64,000 nucleotides of DNA from positions 1 through 64,000 of the forward strand of contig CAYLXB010000002.1 in the NCBI GenBank assembly GCA_964387495.1. The letters are read 5' to 3'. Origin of the DNA: DSXF01 sp964387495 (GTDB lineage: Bacteria; Chloroflexota; Anaerolineae; Anaerolineales; Villigracilaceae). Both the position numbers and the translations under genes were made by a program. The notes under the pieces were generated by a model, which was not told the origin of the DNA, searched no databases, and was given only the letters and a program-made list of their open reading frames with translations. Below, piece by piece: positions 25,461-33,965 of the stretch (position 1 is the first letter of the stretch; every line of letters starts with the position of its first letter).

Positions 25461-26267
25461 CTATCTCCATACCAACAAGGCAACAAGCGCAGCAGAAATG
25501 GCACAAGCCAGATTGACCATATCGTTGTTCAACCAGAGCCAGCCGCGAATCTGAGTTGTCAGCGCCCCACAGGTGTGGAGAGGATGGCGCTCGGTCTCCT
25601 TACCGCACTGCGGGCAACGGTAGATGGCCTGCACGGTCGCCCCAAGGAATGAGTCGAATAAGGCTCCAAACAAGCCGGAGAAGGTGAGAAGGAAAAGGGG
25701 GAAAATAAAAGACGAAGAATAAAGGACAAATGGTTGCAGCAAAACAGCCAGAAGAGCGATGAAGGCAGAACCCGCAAAGGCTGCCAGGGTACCATATAAA
25801 GAAACGGCACCAGATGTACCTCTTTCCACCAACCTGCCGCTGGTCAGAAGACGCGGCGGACGCAGGCTGAGAACGCCAAGTTCAGTGGCCCATGTATCTG
25901 CGTTAACCGCGGCCAGGGATGCAGCAAAACCGGCCCAGGGCCAGGAAGAAGCAGGATAGAGAAAGTGCAGAAAAGCAAACAGCGAGGCAATACCGCCATT
26001 GGCCAGTACCTGTCCCAAGTCTCGCTGGCCGCCTTTCTCAAATTTTTCATTCAAGCGCGATTTGCGGCTGCTGAATATGCGTGTCAAGATACTGGAAGAT
26101 GTGAAGAAAGCAACCAGCAGAACGGCCCACTGCCAGCCGCCCAACCCGAAAATTAGTGTACCCGTAAATAACGCCCCACATGCTCCGGAACGGCTCAGGC
26201 TGTGAGCACGGTAGGCAAGCAGGGAAATCAAGGTAGCAGCAGTAAGACCGATGACAAATTGAGACAT
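25461..26267 (-). CDS. DUF92 family membrane protein
   Basis: 268 residues from ATG 26267. The DUF92/TIGR00297 signatures are clear: SRSGACGALFTGTLIFGLGG, KGGQRDLGQVLANGG and AAVNADTWATELG. Relatives in plants and cyanobacteria have been described as phytol kinase-related (VTE6, phytyl-phosphate kinase), so a CTP-dependent polyprenyl-phosphate kinase role is possible but not shown. A cytoplasmic loop has CPQCGKETERHPLHTCG, a small metal-binding-like ribbon. Nearly abuts genes on both sides. Confidence 0.82.
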   Translation of the reverse strand: MSQFVIGLTAATLISLLAYRAHSLSRSGACGALFTGTLIFGLGGWQWAVLLVAFFTSSSILTRIFSSRKSRLNEKFEKGGQRDLGQVLANGGIASLFAFLHFLYPASSWPWAGFAASLAAVNADTWATELGVLSLRPPRLLTSGRLVERGTSGAVSLYGTLAAFAGSAFIALLAVLLQPFVLYSSSFIFPLFLLTFSGLFGALFDSFLGATVQAIYRCPQCGKETERHPLHTCGALTTQIRGWLWLNNDMVNLACAISAALVALLVWR

Positions 26268-26269
26268 GT

Positions 26270-27178
26270 TTATTCCAGAGAAGATATACTCAACCCGACT
26301 GCCACCAGAAACAGCAGCGCCGTCAACATTCCAGAAGCCCACAAGAGAAATGCCAGGATGCTTTGTTCAGGACGGCGGTAATAGTACAACCCAACCAGCC
26401 AATTCACAACCAGAAACGTGATACTTATCAATGGCAGAAGCATCAAGCTGGCGCTGGGAACCGGATCAAGCGGTATACCGGCAGGGTTAAATCCCAGGCG
26501 GGTACTGGCATGTGTGGGGATGAGGATGCTGACCCAGATCAGCATCCCCAGGTTAAGCAAGGCTCCGCCCAGCCACAGGAAACGCGCCGGCACGCTCTCC
26601 CAGGCACGAGCCACAACAAACGACGGGTACACCGAGCGTCCCCTGGCATGTTCAAGGCTGCCAAGTTCAACCGATCGTTGGAAATCATGCATAAAACCTG
26701 ATGGGTCGGCAGGAGAAATGGCAAAGGTCCGCCGGGCAGTGGCGACCAACAACAAGCCATGCGGCTCGGAAGCCAGGAACTCAACCAAGCCCAAATCCGG
26801 ATGGCGGCGGGTTCCCAAGATCGCACCCGGCAGGCGCAGGCGCGGAAAATCAAGCGGTGCAACCAGATCGGAAGCTGTTCGAACCCATTCGATCTCGTTC
26901 AGAGGCAATTCTTCCAGACGCAACCCCCAAGAGATCGTCAGCATATCCCGGTCCAGGCGATAATATGCGCGCTGCAATGCATACAGGTGGTAAGCCAGAA
27001 TGGGCAAGGGCACAAAAGCGCCAATCGCGATCAGCAAAAACAGGGTGAAGAGCGGACCAACATCTTCCCGCGAAGCATACGCAAAGGAGATCCCACTGAC
27101 AACCAGAAGCAGAGTAAAAAAAATCCCATGGACGATCAGGCCGCGCTGGCGCGGCGGGGTAAAATCCGGCGCACTCAT
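26270..27178 (-). CDS. PH-domain-like membrane protein of unknown function
   Basis: 302 residues: two N-terminal helices (about 12-70), a central beta-rich region (75-170: YYRLDRDMLTISWGLRLEE, FEIEW-like, RRTFAISPADPSGFM) resembling bacterial PH domains, and two or three C-terminal helices. The alternation of bPH-like and membrane segments is typical of YdbS/YdbT-type proteins. The start overlaps the aminotransferase stop by four bases. Partner or ligand is unknown. Confidence 0.62.
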   Translation of the reverse strand: MSAPDFTPPRQRGLIVHGIFFTLLLVVSGISFAYASREDVGPLFTLFLLIAIGAFVPLPILAYHLYALQRAYYRLDRDMLTISWGLRLEELPLNEIEWVRTASDLVAPLDFPRLRLPGAILGTRRHPDLGLVEFLASEPHGLLLVATARRTFAISPADPSGFMHDFQRSVELGSLEHARGRSVYPSFVVARAWESVPARFLWLGGALLNLGMLIWVSILIPTHASTRLGFNPAGIPLDPVPSASLMLLPLISITFLVVNWLVGLYYYRRPEQSILAFLLWASGMLTALLFLVAVGLSISSLE

Positions 27179-28350
27179 CCGGCTGCTTCCCGAACAACCT
27201 GGCGCAAAGTTTGACAGACCGTTTCCACTTGCTCTTCTGTCATCACCCCAGAAAATGGTAAAGCCAGCCCACGCCGGCCCAAGTCTTCAGTTACGGGGAA
27301 ATCGCCATCCCGCCAGCCAAAACGCTCAACCATGTAGGGCTGTAAATGGATCGGCAGGAAATATGGACGAACTGGGATGCCATGCGCTTCCAAGCGTCTG
27401 GCCAAACCGTCGCGATCCAAGCCGGATTCAAAGCGAACAACATAGACAAACCAGGACATGCGCGTCGTGGAGGGCGCAACATATGGTACTTCAACGCCGG
27501 GAATCTCCTGCAAGCGACTCTCATACCAGACGGCAACTTGTTCACGTTTTCGAAGCAATTCATCCAACCTGCGTATCTGGGCCAATCCCAACGCGGCCGA
27601 CATCTCATCCAGGCGGTAGTTGTAACCCAAATGAGTGTGCTGGAGCCAAGTATCGCCCGGTGCGCGGCCCTGGTTGCGCAAAGCCCGCATCAGGCTGGCG
27701 GCTGCCTCATCATTGGTAATGACCAGCCCTCCCTCCCCGGTGGTCATTTGTTTGTTGGGGTAAAAGGCAAATATACCAGTATCGCCGAAGGTGCCGGCCA
27801 GGCGTCCTTTATAGGCCGCGCCGAGTGCCTCACAAGAATCTTCGATCAACTTCAGCCCATGTTCATCGGCAGTTTTGCACAACACATCCAGGTCAGCAGG
27901 CTGGCCGAATACATCCACCGGCAGGATGGCCTTCAACGAGCCATAGGGTTTATGACGTAGCTTGGGAGGGATGTAATGGGTGACATTTCTGGCTGCATCT
28001 ACCACCAGTTCCGGATCGATATTGCCGGTCCGGGGGTCGATATCCACAAAAAGCGGGACAGCGTTTTCGAATAGCAGGGCATTGGTGGATGCTACAAACG
28101 AGAACGGCGTGGTGATGACCAGATCACCAGGGCCGATGCCGACCGCGCGTACACACAGGTGCAGGCCAGCTGTACCGGAGTTAACTGCAATAGCATACCG
28201 GGCACCGGTCCAGTCGCAAAACGCCTGCTCGAAATCCTGGACATAATGACCCATGCTTAATATGGGCGTATTCAGAACATCCATTACTGTCTGGCGGTCG
28301 GTATCGTTAAGGTCAGGGGAGGACATGGGGACTTTCGTTGTGTTAGCCAT
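27175..28350 (-). CDS. DegT/DnrJ/EryC1/StrS family sugar aminotransferase
   Basis: 391 residues. Features are the AVNSGTAGLHLCVRAVG phosphate loop, FSFVASTNALLFENA, the ring-contacting Asp in LIEDSCEALGA, and the PLP lysine at K200 in FYPNKQMTTGEGG. These enzymes aminate nucleotide-linked keto-sugars for glycans. A specific product cannot be given. It lies in a run with membrane proteins rather than in the main glycan cluster, 19 bases downstream of a YcxB-like gene. Confidence 0.88.
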   Translation of the reverse strand: MANTTKVPMSSPDLNDTDRQTVMDVLNTPILSMGHYVQDFEQAFCDWTGARYAIAVNSGTAGLHLCVRAVGIGPGDLVITTPFSFVASTNALLFENAVPLFVDIDPRTGNIDPELVVDAARNVTHYIPPKLRHKPYGSLKAILPVDVFGQPADLDVLCKTADEHGLKLIEDSCEALGAAYKGRLAGTFGDTGIFAFYPNKQMTTGEGGLVITNDEAAASLMRALRNQGRAPGDTWLQHTHLGYNYRLDEMSAALGLAQIRRLDELLRKREQVAVWYESRLQEIPGVEVPYVAPSTTRMSWFVYVVRFESGLDRDGLARRLEAHGIPVRPYFLPIHLQPYMVERFGWRDGDFPVTEDLGRRGLALPFSGVMTEEQVETVCQTLRQVVREAAG

Positions 28351-28369
28351 TATCTTTGTCTCGGAGTGC

Positions 28370-28882
28370 TTATTTGGGTTGGGAAATATGCATTTTCACC
28401 AGCTGCTGGAACCTGTTCCAATCACTTTCGCTGGAGAAAAATGAGCGTTGGAGGACCCACAATGTCCCATCGCTGGCCAATAGACCAAACAACTGGCCAG
28501 ATTGGCCGTAACGCCGGAAGTCTTTCCAGAGGATCTGCCGCTCCCTGCCGGGAGCCATCCGGGAAATCAGTATCAGCCCTGAGGAGTTTGCCCGGCCGCT
28601 GATGTTACGCACAGGACGTTCGCTGAAGAGCCGGCCCGTTACCTGCCAGGTTTTGATCAGAGGGATGGCTGCGTACACCAGGAGCAAAGCAGCAGCCACC
28701 AGGCGATACCCTGCCTGAGAAGCCTCAGTAATCCAAGTGTAGACATAAGAAGAAAGCAAGACCAAGGCAGCACACAAGGCAACATAACGGAGAGCCCTGT
28801 TTACCCAGCCTGTCCGCTGGACAAGCCGCAGGGCCTGCAGGAATATTTTTTTATCGTACTGGCCGTCAAAATGAATGTCCAT
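28370..28882 (-). CDS. YcxB-like small membrane protein
   Basis: 170 residues with two central helices (about 30-75), followed by a soluble tail whose WKDFRRYGQSGQLFGLL and a final SESDWNRFQQLV match the C-terminal YcxB-like region. The function of this family is unknown. It follows the DUF3592 gene by 5 bases. Confidence 0.68.
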   Translation of the reverse strand: MDIHFDGQYDKKIFLQALRLVQRTGWVNRALRYVALCAALVLLSSYVYTWITEASQAGYRLVAAALLLVYAAIPLIKTWQVTGRLFSERPVRNISGRANSSGLILISRMAPGRERQILWKDFRRYGQSGQLFGLLASDGTLWVLQRSFFSSESDWNRFQQLVKMHISQPK

Positions 28883-28887
28883 TGTGA

Positions 28888-29328
28888 TTACAAATACAGG
28901 TCCTGCAATAGCGTTCGCTTCGGGTTGTCCCGGCTGACGATGACTGTCACTTCCTGACCAGGGTAAAGCAGGCGTGTATGTTTATTTTTTAAAATAGCGC
29001 TACCACTCTCATGCTTCCCACCTTGATAGGTATATGTGTAAGTCACCCGACCGCGGTCACGGTGAAAATTAACCTGCGTAACCATCCCATCCACTTGTAT
29101 ACCGTCTCTAAACACGGCAACAATGGAACACCAGCGCCAGAGCAGAATCAATCCAGCACTGAATGTCAGGCCGAGAGCGATATAAGCCAGAATGGGGTCG
29201 TGAGCTCTACCCGCCGGGCCGGGAAGGAAGTAATACATGCCCCATAAAACCATGGGAATGATGAGCACCACCGATGAAAAGTAGTCCGTGGAAACCACTC
29301 GGAAGAAGGAGGGCATCCCGCGGTTCAT
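28888..29328 (-). CDS. DUF3592-like membrane protein
   Basis: 146 residues from ATG 29328, whose ATG overlaps the stop of the ProRS-like gene (ATGA). Two membrane helices (about 15-70) precede a beta-rich tail: VDGMVTQVNFHRDRGRV, YTYTYQGGKHES and LYPGQEVTVIVSRDNP, the standard DUF3592 pattern. Function unknown. Confidence 0.72.
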   Translation of the reverse strand: MNRGMPSFFRVVSTDYFSSVVLIIPMVLWGMYYFLPGPAGRAHDPILAYIALGLTFSAGLILLWRWCSIVAVFRDGIQVDGMVTQVNFHRDRGRVTYTYTYQGGKHESGSAILKNKHTRLLYPGQEVTVIVSRDNPKRTLLQDLYL

Positions 29329-30536
29329 TCGTGATCCAGACCGATAAGTTTGCGCACCTGCGCCGGCACGTCCGCCAGCGAACATAACTGGTTCTCCTGC
29401 GCCCGGCGCGGCTTCAATTCCACCATGCCGTTCTGCAAAGCGCGTTCGCCAACTGTAACCCGAATAGGACAGCCAATCAGGTCAGCATCATTGAACTTAA
29501 CGCCGGCACGTTCGGCGCGGTCATCAAAAAGCACCGCCAGCCCGGCAGATTGCAGGGAGGTGTACAACTTTTCGGCCTCTGCAGTCGTATCCAGGGTTTT
29601 GCCAGGTACCTGCATCAGGTAAACATCGAAGGGTGCCGCAGCAGCAGGAAATGCCAGACCTTTATCATCATGGTGGACTTCGGCCAGGGCGGAGAGTATG
29701 GCAGGAAAATGAGATTCGCCGGCTTCGGCCAATGGGATGGCGCGCTGTAAATCAAGCGGTTGATGACAATTCGGGCAGGCATCTCCGGAAGAGGCAAGCC
29801 CCAGGTCAAGAATGTGGACAGCGGTATAGTCGCGTCCATAATTCGTATTGACCAAGTGATAGCCAACCTGATTGGCACCCGCTGCAAGGTTGGCCGAGTG
29901 CGGGATCAGATCATCAACAACGATCAGCGCATCCCGCAAACCAATAGGTGAGGCATAACCCGGCTCAGCACCTGCCTCAATAATCTCAGCGGCAGTTGCA
30001 AGACGGAACTCTCCCAATGCCTGTCTAAGTTTGGCTTCACTCAGAGTCATCTCACCACGCACAACCACAAAGATGAATTTTCCATCCGACAGGCGGGTGA
30101 ACATAAGTGCTTTGGCAGTTTTTTCTTCCGGAATTCCGAGAAACTTTGCCAGGGTTTCGATGGTATGACAATCAGGGGTCAGTACTTTTTCAACCGGGAG
30201 CGGCGTTTCAGGTGGGAGAGGAGTTTTATGGAAAGCAGCCAGTTCCTGCCGGGCAGTATAACCACAGGCTGGACAATGGATGACGTCCACCGGTCCGCCA
30301 GAAAACAGGAAGAAAACATCCTCCCGGCCAATGACAGGCAGGTCGAGACGGGAGAAAAAGTCCCCGCCCGCAATTTCGTTCAAAACACGCAAGCAGCTAA
30401 CGGCCTGCTCCCCCAGGTCAGTGAGCACCCCAGTATGTGTGAGATATCCGGCACGAACCAGCAGGGCATGTCCTTCACTGCGAGCATTTGCAGGAGCCTC
30501 ACGCTGTGTCTGGATTTGAAGATCAAGGTAGCGCAT
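29325..30536 (-). CDS. ProRS-like protein lacking the aminoacylation core, with INS/YbaK editing and anticodon-binding domains
   Basis: 403 residues against about 570 for bacterial ProRS. Residues 1-35 keep the ProRS-like TQREAPANARSEGHALLVRA, but the class II motif 1, the GPTHEE and FRDE motif 2 region and the motif 3 GxGxxR are all missing. Retained are CPAC/CPNC pairs (88-91, 254-257), the editing insertion (about 115-240) with K142, GAEPGYASPIG and GANQVGYH, and the HGTP anticodon-binding domain (about 300-400: APFDVYLMQV..DDRAERAGVKFNDADLIGCP). It cannot charge tRNA but may clear mischarged Ala-tRNAPro in trans. No frameshift is apparent; the joins look like clean deletions. Automatic annotation would call it proS. 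Confidence 0.85.
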   Translation of the reverse strand: MRYLDLQIQTQREAPANARSEGHALLVRAGYLTHTGVLTDLGEQAVSCLRVLNEIAGGDFFSRLDLPVIGREDVFFLFSGGPVDVIHCPACGYTARQELAAFHKTPLPPETPLPVEKVLTPDCHTIETLAKFLGIPEEKTAKALMFTRLSDGKFIFVVVRGEMTLSEAKLRQALGEFRLATAAEIIEAGAEPGYASPIGLRDALIVVDDLIPHSANLAAGANQVGYHLVNTNYGRDYTAVHILDLGLASSGDACPNCHQPLDLQRAIPLAEAGESHFPAILSALAEVHHDDKGLAFPAAAAPFDVYLMQVPGKTLDTTAEAEKLYTSLQSAGLAVLFDDRAERAGVKFNDADLIGCPIRVTVGERALQNGMVELKPRRAQENQLCSLADVPAQVRKLIGLDHE

Positions 30537-30556
30537 AAGAAAAATCCTTAATATTG

Positions 30557-30583
30557 TGTGACAGGGCTGCAGACCCTGTCACA
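30557..30583. terminator. Hairpin between bactofilin and ProRS-like genes
   Basis: TGTGACAGGG (30557-30566) pairs perfectly with CCCTGTCACA (30574-30583) over a seven-base loop. It lies 26 bases after the bactofilin stop on the minus strand. There is no immediate T-run, so it may be a weak terminator or an mRNA processing or stability hairpin. Confidence 0.5.
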
Positions 30584-30609
30584 GAACGATTGTTAGTAAC
30601 CCACAGCGC

Positions 30610-31122
30610 TCAGGCCTTCTTTTTACGCACAGCAGTGGTATCGGAAAGCGTTTCAGGTGCGGGGATGACCAATGGGACTGCGGCTTCAGAAGCAGCAGCG
30701 ACTGCCTCAGCAGGGGTTGCATCCGGCACAGGCCCCAAGTCAAGTTCAACTGTCTCTTCCATGCGGATCTGGCCCCGTAGAAAAGCACCTTCTTCCGTTG
30801 CAAAAGAGGTGGTTACCACATCACCCCAAACTCGCCCCGTAGCGCGGATCTCAACCTTTTGGGCAGTAATGTTGCCACGCAATGCCCCGGCCACGATGAC
30901 GGTATTGGCACGCAGATTCTCGCAAGTGACACGCCCGGTCTCGCCAATGACCAACATGCCGCGAAGCGTGACCTCGCCTTCAAAGGCACCCTCAATACGC
31001 ACACCGCCAGAGCCATTTAGGCTGCCGTGCCAGATAACACCCGGTCCAAGAACAGAGGTGATACGTTCAACGGCCTGAATTGGCTGGGTTGTGTCAGTAG
31101 GTGTAATGTTACGCTTAAACAT
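30610..31122 (-). CDS. Bactofilin (polymer-forming cytoskeletal protein)
   Basis: 170 residues with a central beta-helix of repeated hydrophobic-turn units (LNGSGGVRIEGAFEGEV, GMLVIGETGRV, TVIVAGALRGNI, KVEIRATGRVWGDV), flanked by a charged N-terminus and an Ala/Pro/Glu-rich tail. Bactofilins polymerise without nucleotide and organise envelope or shape machinery. A GGTAAAAT -10 (minus strand, 31159-31152) is 29 bases before the ATG. Confidence 0.87.
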   Translation of the reverse strand: MFKRNITPTDTTQPIQAVERITSVLGPGVIWHGSLNGSGGVRIEGAFEGEVTLRGMLVIGETGRVTCENLRANTVIVAGALRGNITAQKVEIRATGRVWGDVVTTSFATEEGAFLRGQIRMEETVELDLGPVPDATPAEAVAAASEAAVPLVIPAPETLSDTTAVRKKKA

Positions 31123-31245
31123 AACAATCCATCATCAATAAGATTTCGATTATTTTACCCCGAAAATGAGAGGGACGGGCTATGGAAAAAAGATACCAGG
31201 TGCACTCCAGCAACCCGGCAAAGCCTGTTGAAAAGCAATTTGCGG

Positions 31246-32031
31246 TTACTCTTTGCGGGAGAGGTCAGAGGAGCCCATAATGTTGTAGCCGGAATCGACG
31301 TAGATGACTTCACCGGTAATATGGCTGGACAGGTCTGAACCAAGGAAAACAGCCGCACCGCCCACATCTTCAACGGTGACATTTTCGCGCAAAGGAGCAA
31401 TCCCGGTAAAATGTCGGTACATGTCCTTGAAACCAGTCACGCCGGCAGCCGAAAGGGTACGGATGGGACCGGCAGAGATGGCATTGACTCGGATTTTCTG
31501 CGGGCCGAGATCGTAGGCCAGGTAACGGGTGGAAGCCTCCAGGGCGGCCTTGGCCACGCCCATGACGTTGTAATTGGGTGAAACCTTTTCCGCGCCGTAA
31601 TAAGTCAAGCAAATCAGCGAACCACCCGGACGCAGGATGGGCTGAAAGGCTTTGGCCAGTGCTACGAACGAATAAACACTGACATCCATTGCCAGATGAA
31701 ACCCGGCGCGACTCGTGTTGTAATAAGGTCCCATCAATTCTTCACGGTTGGCAAAGGCAATGGAATGGACGAGAATGTCCACCTGTCCGAAATGTGATCC
31801 AGCTTTGTGAGCAATGGCGCTGATATCAGCATCCCGGGCAACATCGCACTGCTCAACAAATTCAACTCCTATCTGGCTGGCCAACGGGCGGACAAAGCGT
31901 TCCGTCGCACTGATATAACTGAAGCCAATTTCAGCACCGTATTCTTTAAAGGCCCTAGCGATTCCCCAGGCAATACTGTGGTCGTTGGCGAGGCCGAATA
32001 TGAGGGCAGTTTTGCCAGATAGCAGGTTCAT
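31246..32031 (-). CDS. fabI: Enoyl-[acyl-carrier-protein] reductase (NADH) FabI
   Basis: 261 residues, an SDR-fold enzyme that reduces enoyl-ACP in the last step of fatty-acid elongation. The N-terminal GKTALIFGLANDHSIAWGIA is the FabI cofactor site, SIAFA and the YYGAEKVSPNYNVMGVAKAAL block give the Tyr-x6-Lys catalytic pair, and the end (DVGGAAVFLGSDLSSHITGE) is standard. AAGGAG precedes the ATG. It is separated from the upstream acyl-CoA dehydrogenase by a terminator, so it is probably independently transcribed. Confidence 0.94.
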   Translation of the reverse strand: MNLLSGKTALIFGLANDHSIAWGIARAFKEYGAEIGFSYISATERFVRPLASQIGVEFVEQCDVARDADISAIAHKAGSHFGQVDILVHSIAFANREELMGPYYNTSRAGFHLAMDVSVYSFVALAKAFQPILRPGGSLICLTYYGAEKVSPNYNVMGVAKAALEASTRYLAYDLGPQKIRVNAISAGPIRTLSAAGVTGFKDMYRHFTGIAPLRENVTVEDVGGAAVFLGSDLSSHITGEVIYVDSGYNIMGSSDLSRKE

Positions 32032-32095
32032 GGGTCAGGCTCCTTGCACATAGAGGCAATAATTTTGCCGGTTATAGTCCAGATTCAACCAGGCA

Positions 32096-32147
32096 TTACG
32101 GAGGAGAAAACACACCCAGAAGCCGGAAGTCGCGCCTTCCTCCGTAA
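32096..32147. repeat. Inverted repeat upstream of fabI
   Basis: TTACGGAGGA (32096-32105) and TCCTCCGTAA (32138-32147) are perfect 10-base arms with a 32-base spacer, situated 65 bases upstream of the fabI ATG. They could form a leader hairpin or mark an operator. Confidence 0.45.
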
Positions 32148-32190
32148 AAAAAACGCCCGGCAGACACCCCAAAAAGGGGAACTGTCGGGC
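32146..32190 (-). terminator. Rho-independent terminator after the acyl-CoA dehydrogenase
   Basis: On the minus strand GCCCGACAG (32190-32182) pairs with CTGCCGGGC (32163-32155) with one wobble or mismatch, the inner CCCC/GGGG extends the stem, and the hairpin is followed by G and eight T (32153-32146). It ends the etfB-etfA-acyl-CoA dehydrogenase run. Confidence 0.8.
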
Positions 32191-32235
32191 AGGTGGAGCG
32201 TCTTCGATTTCCAATGGCCGAATGATGTATAGGGG

Positions 32236-33954
32236 CTAGACCTTCAAGACTTGTTCCCCGGCATGCAGAGCGCTTTCGTCTGCAGCCAGGATTGTCTCGG
32301 CAGCACCGCGCAGACGGGGCAGGTTGGCAGCCAGATACACGCTAACCAGTTCACGTTTTCGTTCCAGGTGGCGAGCATCCCGCAGCATCAACCAGGAACA
32401 AACCAACCAGGTGGCCATGTCGGTCAGGTCACTGGCGTAATAGTCAATAACTGGCCGTTCCTTCTCTTTCAAGCTGTCCGTGACCTGCCTGAAGAGTGCA
32501 GTGGCGGTGGTGAGTTGCTCTTTCAACGAGAGCAGGTCCGGTGCATAGTTCAGCGCTGCCCACTCATCCAGCAGTCCGTCCAGGGCGTGGCCAAGCAGTT
32601 TGCCGGTGGCAGCCACCACCTGCAACTGACTGGTGCCCTCGTAGATGCTGGTAACGCGCACATCACGGTAGTATCGTTCAACGTTAAACTCGCGCATATA
32701 GCCCACACCGCCATGGACCTGCATGGCCTGGTAGCAGACGCGGTTGCCCATCTCGGTGGCATAGTATTTTGTCAGAGGGGTGAGGACATCCGCCAGGTTG
32801 GCAGCCTGTTTCTGCTTCTGGCGCAATTCCGGGTCGGGATTTTCACTCTCAGCGAGGGCTTGTTCGACGGCTTTTAACAGGTCCACACAACGGCCCGTTT
32901 CAGCGGTGAGGGCACGAGCAGCCTCGATCTCAGAACGCATATTAAGCAGCATGCGCCGGACAGGCGGAAGTTCCCGGATAGGGCGGTCGAACTGGATGCG
33001 CTCCCCCGCATATTTATACGCTTCACGGTAGGCAGCTTCGGCAATCCCCAGCGCCTGGGCACTGACAGCCAGGCGTGCGCCATTCATAAGGGACATGGCA
33101 TAACGCAGCAGGCCAAAGCGGCGTTTACCGATCAGGATGGCCGGTGTGTTGTTGTACTGGATCTCACAGGTGGGTGAGGCATGGATGCCCAGCTTGTTCT
33201 CGATGCGGCGGACACGCACCGTCTCATCGCACTCCACCAGGAAGATGGAGAGGCCGCGAGCATCGACAGAACCGGCTTCGCTGCGAGCCAGCACAATATG
33301 AATCTCAGCGCAGCCATTTGTAATGAAGCGCTTGACACCGTTGAGATGCCATACCCCCGTAGCTTCATCCAACGTAGCGCGCATCTGCACAGAACCCAGG
33401 TCGGAGCCGGCATCTGCCTCTGTCAACACCATGGCACCCCCCACCTCGCCGCGCACGAAACGCGGCAGGAGGCGTGCCCTGGTTTCCTCATCACCATACT
33501 CACTGACGGTGGAAGCTACTTCCTGCAGGGCAAAAATAGTCATCAAACCGGCATCGGCACGCGAGACCAATTCAACCATCATCTGGTAGATGGATTCAGG
33601 TAGATTCATGCCGCCGTACTCCCAAGGTAGCATGGCACCTGTCAGTTCGGCTTTCTTGATGGCATCCAGGGCCTCCTGCGTAGGAACAGCATAGGTCACA
33701 CGGCCATCTTCATAGCGGGCACCTTCTTCATCCGCCTGTGCGGCGCGCGGAGCCACCACTTGGGCGCAGATCTCCCCAAGAACTTCCAAGAAGAGGATGT
33801 AATTGTGCATGGCATCCGCGTAACTGCGCGGGGCAGAGGGATACCGGTCATGATAGGTATAGCCCTTTTCTTTCAACTCGAGGACGGCGCGCAGGTCCAG
33901 TTGCTCAAGCCGGAACTGGAGGTCTTGATTATCCAGGAAAAAGTTATCAGTCAT
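32236..33954 (-). CDS. Acyl-CoA dehydrogenase
   Basis: 572 residues, longer than the 380-residue core family because of an N-terminal extension (about 60 residues) and a C-terminal helical extension (about 430-572). The FAD-binding core has MVLTEADAGSDLGSVQMRA, WHLNGVKRFITNG, and the C-terminal QVHGGVGYMREFNVERYYRD with the YEGTSQLQ loop, all class hallmarks. It oxidises acyl-CoA to enoyl-CoA and passes electrons to ETF, which is encoded directly upstream. The chain length preference is unknown. Confidence 0.92.
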   Translation of the reverse strand: MTDNFFLDNQDLQFRLEQLDLRAVLELKEKGYTYHDRYPSAPRSYADAMHNYILFLEVLGEICAQVVAPRAAQADEEGARYEDGRVTYAVPTQEALDAIKKAELTGAMLPWEYGGMNLPESIYQMMVELVSRADAGLMTIFALQEVASTVSEYGDEETRARLLPRFVRGEVGGAMVLTEADAGSDLGSVQMRATLDEATGVWHLNGVKRFITNGCAEIHIVLARSEAGSVDARGLSIFLVECDETVRVRRIENKLGIHASPTCEIQYNNTPAILIGKRRFGLLRYAMSLMNGARLAVSAQALGIAEAAYREAYKYAGERIQFDRPIRELPPVRRMLLNMRSEIEAARALTAETGRCVDLLKAVEQALAESENPDPELRQKQKQAANLADVLTPLTKYYATEMGNRVCYQAMQVHGGVGYMREFNVERYYRDVRVTSIYEGTSQLQVVAATGKLLGHALDGLLDEWAALNYAPDLLSLKEQLTTATALFRQVTDSLKEKERPVIDYYASDLTDMATWLVCSWLMLRDARHLERKRELVSVYLAANLPRLRGAAETILAADESALHAGEQVLKV

Positions 33955-33965
33955 GAATACGCCTC

